The notes under the pieces are model-generated. The model saw only the letters and a program-made list of their open reading frames with translations, was not told the origin of the DNA and did not search any database. A stretch of 64,000 nucleotides of DNA from Rhodanobacteraceae bacterium (GTDB taxonomy: Bacteria; Pseudomonadota; Gammaproteobacteria; Xanthomonadales; Rhodanobacteraceae), in contig CP126120.1 of NCBI GenBank assembly GCA_030123585.1, positions 1,529,254 through 1,593,253 of the forward strand. Reading direction: 5' to 3'. Positions 18,946 through 27,239 of this stretch are shown piece after piece. The position numbers and the translations under genes are program-made. Each line of letters opens with the position of its first letter. Position 1 is the first letter of the stretch.

Positions 18946-20619
18946 TCAGTGGTTCAGGCGCGGCGTGCCGATGCCCGGCGCGCCGTCGAGCACCGGCCGG
19001 CAGATGTGCGTGCCGGTTCGGATCAGGCAGGGTTGCGCGACGGCGGCATCACTGCCGTCGACCGCTCCGCCGAGCTGGAACGTGAAGGTTTGCCGGTAGT
19101 GCCTTCCGGCTTCGGCAGGCGGGGTGAACCGCCAACGCGACAGCGCCGACAGTGCCGCCGCATCGAACAGGCCCGAGCCTGTCGAACGCGTCACTTGGAG
19201 ATTCTGCGGTACGCCTGCGGCATCGAGCGAAAACTGGATCTCGACCTGCCCCTGCGCGCCATTCAACAGCGCCTGCGGCGGATACGCGGGCGCCACGCTG
19301 CGAAGGGGCCGAGGCGCAGCCGCCAATGCGGAATCCGGCGGCGTGCCCACGGACGCAGGCGTTGGCCGGACGACTGCATCGAGGGGTGCGGGTGTCAGCA
19401 CGAGATTGGCGACGGAGAGCGCCGGCATGCGCGCTGGCACCACGGACGCGGGCATGGCCGCAGCCTGTGGCGCGGTTTCGCGTGCCGGTGCCAGCGGCGC
19501 GAGCGTCGGCCGCGCTGCCGGAACCGTTCGCCATGCCGGCGATGGCACGGCCGCCGTCGCAAGCCATTGCCTCGCGATGGCTTCTGCATTGGCGGCGAGC
19601 GCGGCGTCGATGCGCGCGTGTTCCACGTTCTGCTGCCACGCCAACGTCGAAACGACCGCCACACCCAGCAGTGCGAGCAGCGCCACGCCCAGGCTGAAAT
19701 GTGGACGAGGCCGTGGCTGCGCCGTGCCGGCGATGAACCACGCGCGTTCCACCAGCACGCCGCCGCTGGCCGCCAAGGCCAGATCGGCGTGCCCCGCACG
19801 AAATTCTTCCAGGCCCGCCAGCGCCGCCACGAAATCGCGACGGCGGCCGCCACTCGCCTGCAACGCCAGCGCGTCGCAGCACAATTCGCGCTCGTTGCGT
19901 GCGTCGCGCGAAATCCAGTGCACGACCGGGTGGTAGAACAGCAAGGTTTCCACCATCACCTGGAACAGGTTGGCGATGTGGTCGAAGCGGCGCACATGCG
20001 CGAGTTCGTGCGCGAGGATCAAATCCACCTGCTCCGCCGGCATCCGCGCCAGCATCGCCAACGGCATCACCACCACCGGCCGTGCCCAACCGACCAGCGT
20101 CGGCGTCGCGATCCGCACACTGGCGAGCACGCGCACGGCTCGCTTGAGCCCGAGCCGTTCACCGAGCCGGCGCGCGCGGTCCTGCCAGACCGGCAACGTC
20201 TCCGCGGCGCGCACGATCGCGCGCAGGCCGCGCCATTGCCGCACCACCCGCATGCCGAGAAACACCACGCCGCCGGCCCAGCCCAGCACCAGCCACGGCA
20301 GCGCAGCGCTCAGTTCGGCAAGCCAGCCAACCGAGGCGGGCGTCGTCGCGGATGCGGATGCGCCTGTCGCTGCGGTCACCCACACGTTGCCCAGTTCGAC
20401 CGGCTGCGCCAGCGACTGCACTTCATGCCACGCCGTACACGCGGGAATGATCGCCAGCGCGACCAGCGCCAGCATCGCGGCGACGTAGCGCTGATTGCCG
20501 CGCGGAAGCAGGGCACGCGCGACGGCGTACAGCACGCCTACCAGCGCAGCCTGCCAGACGAAATGCACGAGACCCCAGCCGATCGCCTGCACTACCACGG
20601 CCAGTTCGGACGGACTCAC
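18946..20619 (-). CDS. BlaR1-type M56 metallopeptidase fused to a C-terminal TonB domain
   Basis: A 557-residue inner-membrane zinc protease. Several membrane helices lie in the N-terminal 130 residues, followed by the catalytic HELAH motif at residues 204-208 and a downstream glutamate in NERELCCDAL. Another membrane helix is near 305-325, then an Ala/Pro-rich linker, then a TonB C-terminal domain (about 435-510: VAPAYPPQALLNGAQGQVEI and ALSRWRFTPP). There is no penicillin-binding sensor domain, so the classic beta-lactam role of BlaR1 is unlikely. The start is a GTG overlapping the blaI stop (GTGA), and this coupling suggests the protease controls the BlaI repressor. Confidence 0.9.
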   Translation of the reverse strand: MSPSELAVVVQAIGWGLVHFVWQAALVGVLYAVARALLPRGNQRYVAAMLALVALAIIPACTAWHEVQSLAQPVELGNVWVTAATGASASATTPASVGWLAELSAALPWLVLGWAGGVVFLGMRVVRQWRGLRAIVRAAETLPVWQDRARRLGERLGLKRAVRVLASVRIATPTLVGWARPVVVMPLAMLARMPAEQVDLILAHELAHVRRFDHIANLFQVMVETLLFYHPVVHWISRDARNERELCCDALALQASGGRRRDFVAALAGLEEFRAGHADLALAASGGVLVERAWFIAGTAQPRPRPHFSLGVALLALLGVAVVSTLAWQQNVEHARIDAALAANAEAIARQWLATAAVPSPAWRTVPAARPTLAPLAPARETAPQAAAMPASVVPARMPALSVANLVLTPAPLDAVVRPTPASVGTPPDSALAAAPRPLRSVAPAYPPQALLNGAQGQVEIQFSLDAAGVPQNLQVTRSTGSGLFDAAALSALSRWRFTPPAEAGRHYRQTFTFQLGGAVDGSDAAVAQPCLIRTGTHICRPVLDGAPGIGTPRLNH

Positions 20620-21014
20620 TTGCCGGCATCCTGGTCGAGTTGGTTCAGCAGCGCGCGGATTTCACGCAACTCCTCGCGACTGGCCTTGTGGTCACCCAGC
20701 GCCTGCAACACCAGACGCGAGGGCGAACCGTCGAACACGCGCTTGACCATGTCGGCCAGGAAACGCTTCTGGGTCCGCTCCTTGCTGACCGCGGCGCGAT
20801 ACACGTGCGCGCGCTGCGACTCATCACGTTCGACCAGGCCCTTGTCGAACATGATCTGCAACTGTTTCAGCGCGGTCGTGTAGCCGGTGCCGTCACGTTC
20901 ATGCAGCACTTCGTGCACGTCGCGGACCGTGCAGGCGCCGTGTTCCCACAGCACCTGCAGGATTGCCAGTTCGGCCTCGGTGGGCCGGGACAGGGTCTGC
21001 TTGAGACCGGTCAT
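20616..21014 (-). CDS. BlaI/MecI/CopY family transcriptional repressor
   Basis: A winged-helix repressor of 132 residues, usually cleaved or inactivated through a partner M56 protease. The DNA-binding domain covers about residues 1-70 (LSRPTEAELAILQVLWEHG, VRDVHEVLHERDGTGYTT), and the C-terminal dimerisation part ends LRALLNQLDQDAGK-like. The frame opens at a TTG at 21029, but ATG 21014 with GGAG upstream fits the family better. It is translationally coupled to the M56-TonB gene. I could not find a convincing BlaI operator dyad in the 83 bases upstream. Confidence 0.94.
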   Translation of the reverse strand: MTGLKQTLSRPTEAELAILQVLWEHGACTVRDVHEVLHERDGTGYTTALKQLQIMFDKGLVERDESQRAHVYRAAVSKERTQKRFLADMVKRVFDGSPSRLVLQALGDHKASREELREIRALLNQLDQDAGK

Positions 21015-21097
21015 CCCGTTTGGCTCCAACTATCAATCGTCTATTTGCACCAATCTACACCAGGGTCATCGGTTCCGGAAGACAAACCTCTCAGGGT

Positions 21098-21712
21098 TCA
21101 GTGCCCCCCACCAACCGGGCCGTATTTGATTTGGTTTTGTTGTTGGATAAATTTCTGGGCTTGATCCAAATTGTGCTGGGCGTCCCTGTGCTCGCTCTGG
21201 ATTTGTCCCAGCGTCCGGCAGACCGTTTTGGGGAAAAGTGTTCCAACCGGCGTTTCATGCCAGCAGATCCGGCGATTGCTGTCGTAACGGGCCAGAACCT
21301 CGTTGATGGCATTCTGGTCCGCCAGCAATTGCTGCTGCGCGGTGGGGTCCATCTTGTTCACGCTGCCGTATTGTCCGAACAGCGTACCCATGTCGCCCAA
21401 CTTGGCTTCCACCGTTTCGCGCCCCGTCTTGTCGACGAACGCGTACCGCCCGCCCGGTTGCATCTGCTGCCGCACAGCGGCCGCCACGGCATCGAAGTTG
21501 TCCTTGGTGTCGGCCTTGACGACCGGTTGCCCGTCGTTCTCGGGGATGGCGGTGGTCGACGGTTTTGAAACCGGCACCGAAGCCGCGGCCGTCTGCGCGG
21601 GTGCACTCACCTGTGTCGCAGCCGGTTGGGTGCTGCCGCCCGTCGTCGCACAGCCCTGCAGGACCAACGCACCGATCGCGAGCGGGAGAATCCATCGATT
21701 GGATGCTTGCAT
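21098..21712 (-). CDS. Small lipoprotein of unknown function
   Basis: A 204-residue protein with a signal peptide ending in LVLQGC (lipobox Cys near residue 21), hence a probable lipoprotein. A low-complexity Ala/Thr/Ser/Pro stretch to about residue 60 is followed by a globular part with two cysteines (RRICWHE and KTVCRTLGQIQ) that could pair in the periplasm, then a Gln-rich tail. No family is recognised. It lies upstream of blaI in the same direction with an 83-bp gap, so it may or may not share that operon. Confidence 0.75.
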   Translation of the reverse strand: MQASNRWILPLAIGALVLQGCATTGGSTQPAATQVSAPAQTAAASVPVSKPSTTAIPENDGQPVVKADTKDNFDAVAAAVRQQMQPGGRYAFVDKTGRETVEAKLGDMGTLFGQYGSVNKMDPTAQQQLLADQNAINEVLARYDSNRRICWHETPVGTLFPKTVCRTLGQIQSEHRDAQHNLDQAQKFIQQQNQIKYGPVGGGH

Positions 21713-21857
21713 CTTTGTCCCCTATCTTTAGTGGTTGACGCGCATGGCCATGCGCGGATCGGTGACATGCTAGCCATGGCCCCGGAGCGTTGTCAACGAT
21801 TTATTTCGTACTAAATGAATCGTGCCCCTGTTCCTGGGTGATCGGCCGGATGCCGAT

Positions 21858-22733
21858 TCACGCAAGCATGGTTTCGACGTGCCGGATCACCGCATCCGCT
21901 ACGTCCACCCCGGACACGGCCTCGATACCCTCCAGACCCGGCGAAGCGTTGACTTCCAGCACCAGCGGACCGCGATTCGAACGCAGCAGATCGACCCCGG
22001 CGATGCCGAGCCCCAGCACCTCGGCCGCGCGCAACGCGATGCGCCGTTCCGCCGCGGAAAGCCTGACCGCACTGCCGCTGCCGCCGCGGTGCAGGTTGGC
22101 GCGGAAGTCGCCATCCACCGCGACGCGCTGCATCGCCGCAACCACGCGGTCGCCGACCACGAAGCAGCGGATGTCGCGCCCGTTCGCCTCGCGCACGAAT
22201 TCCTGCACCAGGAAGTTGGCGTACAGGCCGCGGAACGCCTCGATCACGCTCTGCGACGCGGCGGGTTTTTCCGCCAGCACCACGCCCGAACCCTGCGCGC
22301 CCTCGTTGAGCTTGATCACGTGCGGCGGCGCGCCCAGCATGTTGAGCAGGTCCGTGGTGTCGTCCGGGTTGTCGCCGAACACCGTCACCGGCAGGTCGAT
22401 GCCGTGCCGGGCAAGGATCTGCAGGCTGCGCAACTTGTCGCGCGCGCGCAGCACCGCCTCTGACGGATTGGGCGTGTACACGCCCATCATCTCGAACTGG
22501 CGCAACACCGCGGTACCATAGAAGGTCACCGAAGCGCCGATCCGCGGGATCACCGCGTCGATGCCTTTCAGGGCACGCCCACCGTAGTGCACGCTGAACC
22601 CATCGCTGGCGATCCGCATGTAGCAGCGCAACGGATCGAGCACCCGCACCCTGTGCCCACGCGCGCGCGCGGCCGCGACCAGCCGCGTCGTGGAATACAA
22701 GCGCGAATTGCGGGACAGGATCGCGATTTTCAC
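21858..22733 (-). CDS. rimK: RimK-type ATP-grasp amino-acid ligase
   Basis: An ATP-grasp ligase of 291 residues closely matching RimK, which adds glutamate residues to the C-terminus of ribosomal protein S6; the E. coli enzyme has 300. The N-terminal pre-ATP-grasp domain starts [21 protein letters not shown]-grasp features include [17 protein letters not shown], the [16 protein letters not shown] segment and the metal-binding [14 protein letters not shown]. It is a single-gene minus-strand unit between the lipoprotein and an intergenic repeat. The exact substrate (S6 or another peptide) is inferred by family. Confidence 0.88.
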   Translation of the reverse strand: MKIAILSRNSRLYSTTRLVAAARARGHRVRVLDPLRCYMRIASDGFSVHYGGRALKGIDAVIPRIGASVTFYGTAVLRQFEMMGVYTPNPSEAVLRARDKLRSLQILARHGIDLPVTVFGDNPDDTTDLLNMLGAPPHVIKLNEGAQGSGVVLAEKPAASQSVIEAFRGLYANFLVQEFVREANGRDIRCFVVGDRVVAAMQRVAVDGDFRANLHRGGSGSAVRLSAAERRIALRAAEVLGLGIAGVDLLRSNRGPLVLEVNASPGLEGIEAVSGVDVADAVIRHVETMLA

Positions 22734-22768
22734 GAAGGGGCTCTGTAGAGATGTTTCGCTCGAAGCCG

Positions 22769-22904
22769 CTTTTGTTGAAAGTCAGGCCACGGAGCTCCTG
22801 GCCATGGATGGCGGCTTTGAAGGCCGTGGTGATGTTGATCGTTCCGGGATATTTCCGGTCGCGAGGCCGCTTGGAAATGCAGCGATCATGGACGATCGCA
22901 AGAA
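22769..22904. repeat. Intergenic repeat element, copy 1
   Basis: Shares both ends with a second copy at 34205-34318. The left end has TTTTG(T/G)TGAAA followed by GTCAGGCCA and the near-palindrome GGCCATGGATGGC. The right end has GCAGCGATC, six bases, then GATCGC with arms GCGATC/GATCGC. The middle differs between copies. It fills the gap between rimK and the tRNA-Gly gene. Confidence 0.65.
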
Positions 22905-22909
22905 AATTG

Positions 22910-22980
22910 AGCGGGTGAAGGGAATCGAACCCTCGTCAGTAGCTTGGGAAGCTACAGCTCTGCCATTGAGCTACACCCGC
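22910..22980 (-). tRNA. tRNA-Gly (anticodon CCC)
   Basis: A full cloverleaf on the minus strand. The acceptor stem is GCGGGTG with CACCCGC, the D arm contains AGCTCAATGGCAGAGC, the anticodon stem GTAGC/GCTAC carries the loop TTCCCAA (anticodon CCC), and the T arm has GGGTTCGATTCCC. The discriminator base is U, as in bacterial glycine tRNAs. The CCA end is not encoded. Confidence 0.95.
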
Positions 22981-23190
22981 GCCGAGGCCGTGATGGTAGC
23001 GAGGCGCGCGACGAGCGCGCAACGCCTGCCGAACGCCGGCTAAACACTTTCTTGGTAAACGCTTAGGATAATCCGACCAGCAGGCGGCTATTCAGCACAT
23101 TTGGGCTGTCATGGCCTCGTCGGATGCGCCGCGCGCCGCACCGATGTCTTTCCAAGACGCGCGCTGGATTCGGCGTTTGCGGAGCGTGCC

Positions 23191-25728
23191 ATGTCCCGTA
23201 TTCGTTTTCTGCGTTCGCTGCTGGTGATGGGTGGCGTGTGTGCCTTGGTGCTGGCGGGCGCAGCCACCGTGCAGGCGCAACAGTACGACGCCTCGCAGTC
23301 CTACGATTCGTCGCAGGGCTACGACGCGGCTGACCAGTCGCCGGGCCGGGTGGCGCGGCTGGCTTATCTTTCCGGCCAGGTGCAGTTCGCGCCCGCCGGC
23401 GAGAATGATTGGGGCTCGGTCGAGATCAACCGCCCGATGGTGATCGGCGATCGCCTGCTGACCGGCGACGACGGCCGCGCGGTATTGGAACTCGGCGACG
23501 CCTCGGTGCGCATCGACAACGACAGCGCGTTCGATTTCCTCAACCTCGACGACAACAACGTCCAGATCGAACTCTCGCAGGGCACGTTGAACCTCGCGGT
23601 GCGCCAGCTCGCGCAGGGTGAGAACTTCGAGGTGGATACTCCTACCGTCGCGTTCGTGGCCTCGACCCCCGGCGTCTATCGCATCGACGACAACCCCAGC
23701 GGCACCGGCAGCATGGTGACCGTGTTCCGCGGGTCCGGCACGGTGTATGGCGAGAACGGCGCCAGCCGCCAGGTCGAGGAGGGAACCTCGTATCGCTTCA
23801 ATGATTCGGCGCTGGCCAGCGTGGACGTCACCGGTCTGCCGCAGGAAGACGACTTCGATCGTTTCTGCGCGGCGCGCGACACCAACTACCAGCGTTACGC
23901 GCAGCAACAGCAGCAGTACATCCCGCCCGACATGATCGGCGGCGACGACCTCTACCAGTACGGCCAGTGGAACGACACGCCGGAATACGGCAATGTGTGG
24001 TACCCGAGTTCCGTGCCGACCGGCTGGGCGCCCTATCGCTACGGCCACTGGGCGTGGATCGATCCTTGGGGCTGGACCTGGGTGGACAACGAGCCCTGGG
24101 GCTTCGCGCCGTTCCACTACGGCCGCTGGGTGTACGTTGGCGACCGCTGGGGCTGGATGCCCGGGCCGGTCGACGTACGCCCCGTGTATGCGCCGGCGCT
24201 GGTGGCCTTCATCGGCGGCTCGGGACTTTCGCTCTCGATCAGCATCGGCGGCGGCGGCCCGGTCGGCTGGTTCCCGTTGGGGCCGCGCGATGTGTACACG
24301 CCGTGGTTCCCCGCCTCGCGAAACTACTTCACCAACGTCAACGTCACCAACATCCGCAACGTGTACGTCAACAAGACGGTGATCAACAACTTCTACGGCG
24401 ATTACCGTGCGGGCCGCGTGCCGCCACGCGGCGGCCGCGACTACGCCTACCGCACCATGCCGGGCGCGGTGACCGCGGTGCCGCGCGACGTGTTCACCGA
24501 CGCGCGGCCGGTGCATCCAGCGGTATTGCGGCTGGATCGCACGCAGCTCGCCCGCACGCAGATCGCGATGCGGCCCGACGCCAATCCCGGCACGGCCAGC
24601 CTGGGCCTGAGACGCCCGACCACGCACCCGATCGCCGTGCGCGGACGCGAGCCGTTCGCGCAACCGGTGGTCGCGCGCCACCAGCCGCCGCCGCGGCCGG
24701 TCGAATTCGCCGCGCGCGAGAAGGTCATTGCCAGCCAGCACGGCCAGCCCTTGACCAACGCGCAACTCCAGAACCTGCAGCGGACGCAAGCGACGCCACG
24801 CAACGAGCGCGTGAAGCTGGTGCCCGTGGTGGCCGGCGCAGCCGCCGGTGCAGCCGCGCTCGGCGCGATGCGCCACGGCGCGACGCCTTTGCGTCCGACC
24901 GAACAGCCTGCCCGCCCAGGCGTGGTGCAGCGTCCCGCCGAGCCTTCGACAAGACGCGTCGCGCCGGGCGAGCCGCCATACACGAACACGGTGCATCCGA
25001 TCCAAGGGCCGCAGAATCCAGCACGCAATGCGCCGCCGCGCCCGAACGAACTGCCCAGCGTTCGCTTCGCGCACCCCGGCGAATCCCGCACTCTGCCGCG
25101 CGCATCCGTCATCCGGCCGGCTGGTGAACCTCCCGCCGCGGCGCAGGGACGGCTGCCGGTCGTGAAACCGGTCGAACGCGCGCCACAGTCGCTCGACCAG
25201 CGCGCCAGACAACGCCAGCAACAGGCGAACTTCGAAGCCCAGCAACGTGCACGCGAGCAACAGGCGCAGCAGCAACGCCAATTGCAGGAGCAGACGCAGC
25301 AACGCATGCGCGCGCAGCAGGCCGATCAGCAACGCGCACGCGAGCAGCAGATGCAGCAACAACGCCAGGCACAAATGCAGGAACAGCAGCGCGCACGCGA
25401 ACAGCAAATGCAGCAGCAACGCCAGGCGCAAATGCAGGAACAACAGCGCGCGCGCGAGCAGCAGATGCAGCAGCAACGCGAAGCACAAATGCAGGCGCAG
25501 CAACGTGCACGCGAGCAGCAAATGCAACAACAGCAGCAACAGCAGCGTGCCATGCAGATGCAGGAGCAACAGCGCGCCATGCAAATGCAGCGTCAGCAGC
25601 AAATGCAGCAGATGCGCGAACGTGAAGTCCAGCGCGCACCGCAACCACGAAGCCAGCCCGCACCGCAGCGCCGCGAACCTCCGCCGAGCAAGCACCCACC
25701 CGAGAGCAGCGGCAACCCGTACCGCTGA
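23191..25728 (+). CDS. FecR/DUF6600-type exported protein with Gln-rich C-terminal repeats
   Basis: An 845-residue exported protein. ATG 23191 is preceded by GGAG at six bases and begins a signal peptide (cleavage near VQAQ); the frame extends upstream to 23101 without support. A FecR-like domain lies at about residues 45-190. A Trp/Tyr/Gly-rich DUF6600-type region (about 245-370) has repeated WYP, YRYGHW, DPWGWTWV and FHYGRWVYVGDRWGWMPG elements. The C-terminal half is Pro/Arg/Gln-rich and disordered, ending in near-identical 19-residue Gln/Met/Arg repeats. Function is unknown; a cell-surface role is inferred. It is a single-gene unit ending at the hairpin at 25745. Confidence 0.85.
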   Translation: MSRIRFLRSLLVMGGVCALVLAGAATVQAQQYDASQSYDSSQGYDAADQSPGRVARLAYLSGQVQFAPAGENDWGSVEINRPMVIGDRLLTGDDGRAVLELGDASVRIDNDSAFDFLNLDDNNVQIELSQGTLNLAVRQLAQGENFEVDTPTVAFVASTPGVYRIDDNPSGTGSMVTVFRGSGTVYGENGASRQVEEGTSYRFNDSALASVDVTGLPQEDDFDRFCAARDTNYQRYAQQQQQYIPPDMIGGDDLYQYGQWNDTPEYGNVWYPSSVPTGWAPYRYGHWAWIDPWGWTWVDNEPWGFAPFHYGRWVYVGDRWGWMPGPVDVRPVYAPALVAFIGGSGLSLSISIGGGGPVGWFPLGPRDVYTPWFPASRNYFTNVNVTNIRNVYVNKTVINNFYGDYRAGRVPPRGGRDYAYRTMPGAVTAVPRDVFTDARPVHPAVLRLDRTQLARTQIAMRPDANPGTASLGLRRPTTHPIAVRGREPFAQPVVARHQPPPRPVEFAAREKVIASQHGQPLTNAQLQNLQRTQATPRNERVKLVPVVAGAAAGAAALGAMRHGATPLRPTEQPARPGVVQRPAEPSTRRVAPGEPPYTNTVHPIQGPQNPARNAPPRPNELPSVRFAHPGESRTLPRASVIRPAGEPPAAAQGRLPVVKPVERAPQSLDQRARQRQQQANFEAQQRAREQQAQQQRQLQEQTQQRMRAQQADQQRAREQQMQQQRQAQMQEQQRAREQQMQQQRQAQMQEQQRAREQQMQQQREAQMQAQQRAREQQMQQQQQQQRAMQMQEQQRAMQMQRQQQMQQMREREVQRAPQPRSQPAPQRREPPPSKHPPESSGNPYR
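25320..25560 (+). repeat. 57-bp tandem repeats encoding Gln-rich 19-mers
   Basis: The protein segment RAREQQMQQQRQAQMQEQQ recurs three times with minor changes, then a fourth partial copy merges into poly-Gln. The DNA unit is 57 bp and rich in CAG/CAA. Looser Gln/Arg/Met repeats continue on both sides, from about 25190 to 25640. Confidence 0.88.
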
Positions 25729-25744
25729 ATATCGTAGCGACCCA

Positions 25745-25769
25745 TAACGCCCCGCATCGCGGGGCGTTA
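25745..25769 (+). terminator. Hairpin terminator between the DUF6600 gene and thiS
   Basis: A perfect 11-bp stem, TAACGCCCCGC with GCGGGGCGTTA, with a three-base loop (ATC), 16 bases after the DUF6600 stop. There is only a weak T-run after it. thiS starts ten bases later, so it may attenuate or insulate thiS. Confidence 0.65.
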
Positions 25770-25779
25770 AACTTTCCGC

Positions 25780-25980
25780 ATGCGTATTTTTCTCAACGGC
25801 CAACCGCACGAATGCGCGGCGGAATCCACCATCGCCGGCCTGCTCGCCGAAGCCGGTTACGCCGGACGCCGCGTCGCGGTCGAGGTCAATCGCGAAATCG
25901 TGCCGCGCAGCCGGCACGGTCAACATATGCTGCGCGAAGACGACCGCGTCGAAATCGTGCAGGCGATTGGGGGAGGGTGA
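25780..25980 (+). CDS. thiS: ThiS, sulfur carrier protein for thiazole synthesis
   Basis: A ubiquitin-like sulfur carrier of 66 residues, adenylated and thiocarboxylated at its C-terminal Gly-Gly. The C-terminus reads QAIGGG, and the beginning MRIFLNGQPHEC is typical. It lies upstream of thiG, as usual, although a 255-bp gap full of palindromes separates them here. No TPP riboswitch is evident in the short leader. Confidence 0.93.
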   Translation: MRIFLNGQPHECAAESTIAGLLAEAGYAGRRVAVEVNREIVPRSRHGQHMLREDDRVEIVQAIGGG

Positions 25981-26024
25981 GAACGCGCGCTTGCGAGATG
26001 CCCAAAGGCATCTCGCGCGCGTTC
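25981..26024. repeat. Long hairpin directly after thiS
   Basis: Begins immediately after the thiS stop codon. The outer arms are GAACGCGCG and CGCGCGTTC and the inner arms CGAGATGCC and GGCATCTCG with a CAAA loop; one four-base bulge separates inner and outer stems on the left. No U-tract follows. Confidence 0.75.
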
Positions 26025-26051
26025 GAACGCCCGAGGCAGGAGGCCGAGGGC

Positions 26052-26163
26052 CGGGTTGCTTGGCGAGCGCAGGATGCGCGAGCCTAGCAACAGCGTCCGC
26101 TCGCGCAGCGAGCGCCGGCAGCCCCGGAATGACGACTTATCTGCAGGGCGACCAAGCAACCCG
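26052..26163. repeat. 112-bp element with 12-bp terminal inverted repeats between thiS and thiG
   Basis: The ends are CGGGTTGCTTGG (26052-26063) and its exact reverse complement CCAAGCAACCCG (26152-26163). Inside are further palindromes: AGCAAC (26086-26091) pairing back to GTTGCT, and GCTCGC-GCA-GCGAGC (26099-26113). It also contains CCCCGGAATGACGA, which recurs inverted at 60763. It looks like a small non-coding palindromic or MITE-like element. Confidence 0.6.
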
Positions 26164-26235
26164 CGAAGCAGAAGTGGAATGAGCCGTTGCGTTGCGCGTA
26201 CTACAATCGTGATCTGTCTCGCGCACGCCGCAACC

Positions 26236-27051
26236 ATGAACGCCCAACTGCAACACTCTGCTACCACTGGCAGCCCCGACCCGCTCATCATCGCGGGCCG
26301 CACCTTTCGTTCGCGCCTGCTGACCGGCACGGGCAAGTTCAAGGATCTCGACGAAACCCGCCGCGCCACCGATGCCGCCGGCTCCGAGATCGTCACCTTC
26401 GCGGTGCGGCGCATGAATCTCGGCCAGAAACCGGACGAACCCAACCTGCTCGATGCGCTGCCGCCGGAACGCTTCACCCTGCTGCCCAACACCGCCGGTT
26501 GCCACAGCGCCGAAGAAGCGCTGCGCACCTGCCGGCTCGCGCGCGAACTGCTGGACGGCCATTCGCTGGTGAAACTGGAAGTGATCGGCGATCAGAAGAC
26601 CCTGTTCCCGGATGTCATCAAGACACTCGAAGCCGCGGAAGTGCTGGTGAAGGATGGCTTCGACGTGATGGTCTACACCACCGACGATCCGCTGCTCGCG
26701 AAACGCTTCGAGGAACTGGGCTGCGCCGCGGTGATGCCGCTGGCCGCACCGATCGGTTCCGGCCTCGGCATCCAGAACCGCTACACCATCCTCGAGATCG
26801 TCGAGAACGCGAAGATTCCGGTGATCGTCGATGCCGGTGTCGGGACGGCGTCCGACGCCGCGTTGGCGATGGAACTCGGTTGCGACGGCGTGCTGATGAA
26901 CACCGCGATCGCGCATGCGAAAGACCCTGTGCTGATGGCGCACGCGATGAAGTGCGCGATCGAAGCCGGCCGTGCCGCATTCCGCGCCGGGCGGATTCCG
27001 CGCAGGCGTTACGCCTCGGCGTCCAGCCCGGTCGATGGGATGATCGCTTGA
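26236..27051 (+). CDS. thiG: ThiG, thiazole synthase
   Basis: Forms the thiazole phosphate of thiamine from 1-deoxyxylulose phosphate, dehydroglycine and ThiS-thiocarboxylate. It has 271 residues from ATG 26236 (family about 260). The TIM-barrel features include [10 protein letters not shown] near the start, a catalytic Lys region in [19 protein letters not shown] phosphate binding (here [13 protein letters not shown]) and [18 protein letters not shown]. The longer frame to 26056 crosses the palindromic element and is not conserved. A possible promoter with TACAAT is near 26208. Confidence 0.95.
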   Translation: MNAQLQHSATTGSPDPLIIAGRTFRSRLLTGTGKFKDLDETRRATDAAGSEIVTFAVRRMNLGQKPDEPNLLDALPPERFTLLPNTAGCHSAEEALRTCRLARELLDGHSLVKLEVIGDQKTLFPDVIKTLEAAEVLVKDGFDVMVYTTDDPLLAKRFEELGCAAVMPLAAPIGSGLGIQNRYTILEIVENAKIPVIVDAGVGTASDAALAMELGCDGVLMNTAIAHAKDPVLMAHAMKCAIEAGRAAFRAGRIPRRRYASASSPVDGMIA

Positions 27052-27083
27052 GCACCGGCGCTTCCTGCGACAACCACACAGGG

Positions 27084-27239
27084 CATCCACGCACCATCAA
27101 GAGCTTCGTGTTGCGCGAAGGGCGAGACGCCGCGTTTGCGATCTGCCGGTGGCAGATCGTGCGGCGGCGAACGCCCGGCCAAGGATGGCCGGGCCGGCGC
27201 CAAGCACCAAGGATGGTTAGCATCCATCAAGAATCATCT
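27084..27239 (+). repeat. Duplicated trmB 5' end plus two palindromes
   Basis: Bases 27084-27125 encode [14 protein letters not shown], which closely repeats [14 protein letters not shown] near the start of trmB (27267-27308). The two are in the same frame, with no stop between. The spacer holds two inverted repeats: CGATCTGCC-GGT-GGCAGATCG (27139-27159) and CCCGGCCA-AGGA-TGGCCGGG (27174-27193). The whole gap thiG-trmB is open in the trmB frame from a TTG overlapping the thiG stop at 27048. Confidence 0.7.

Noticed and set aside
18946..20619. Classical beta-lactam sensor BlaR1
   Set aside because: The C-terminal penicillin-binding sensor domain is absent and replaced by a TonB-like domain, and no beta-lactamase gene is nearby.
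21015..21097. BlaI operator in the blaI upstream region
   Set aside because: Only imperfect TAGATTG/CAATC-like half-sites are seen; no dyad with BlaI-type spacing could be supported.
22910..22980. Integrated element using tRNA-Gly as attachment site
   Set aside because: No integrase or repeated tRNA 3' end was found in the window, and flanking genes look chromosomal.
25770..25779. TPP riboswitch upstream of thiS
   Set aside because: The space between the hairpin and thiS is only ten bases, and no thi-box sequence is seen in the gap before thiG.
26187..27047. A fusion of trmB with an upstream protein in the thiG region
   Set aside because: The upstream part is an Arg-rich alternative frame of thiG. 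Only the stretch from 27048 is worth considering as an alternative trmB start.
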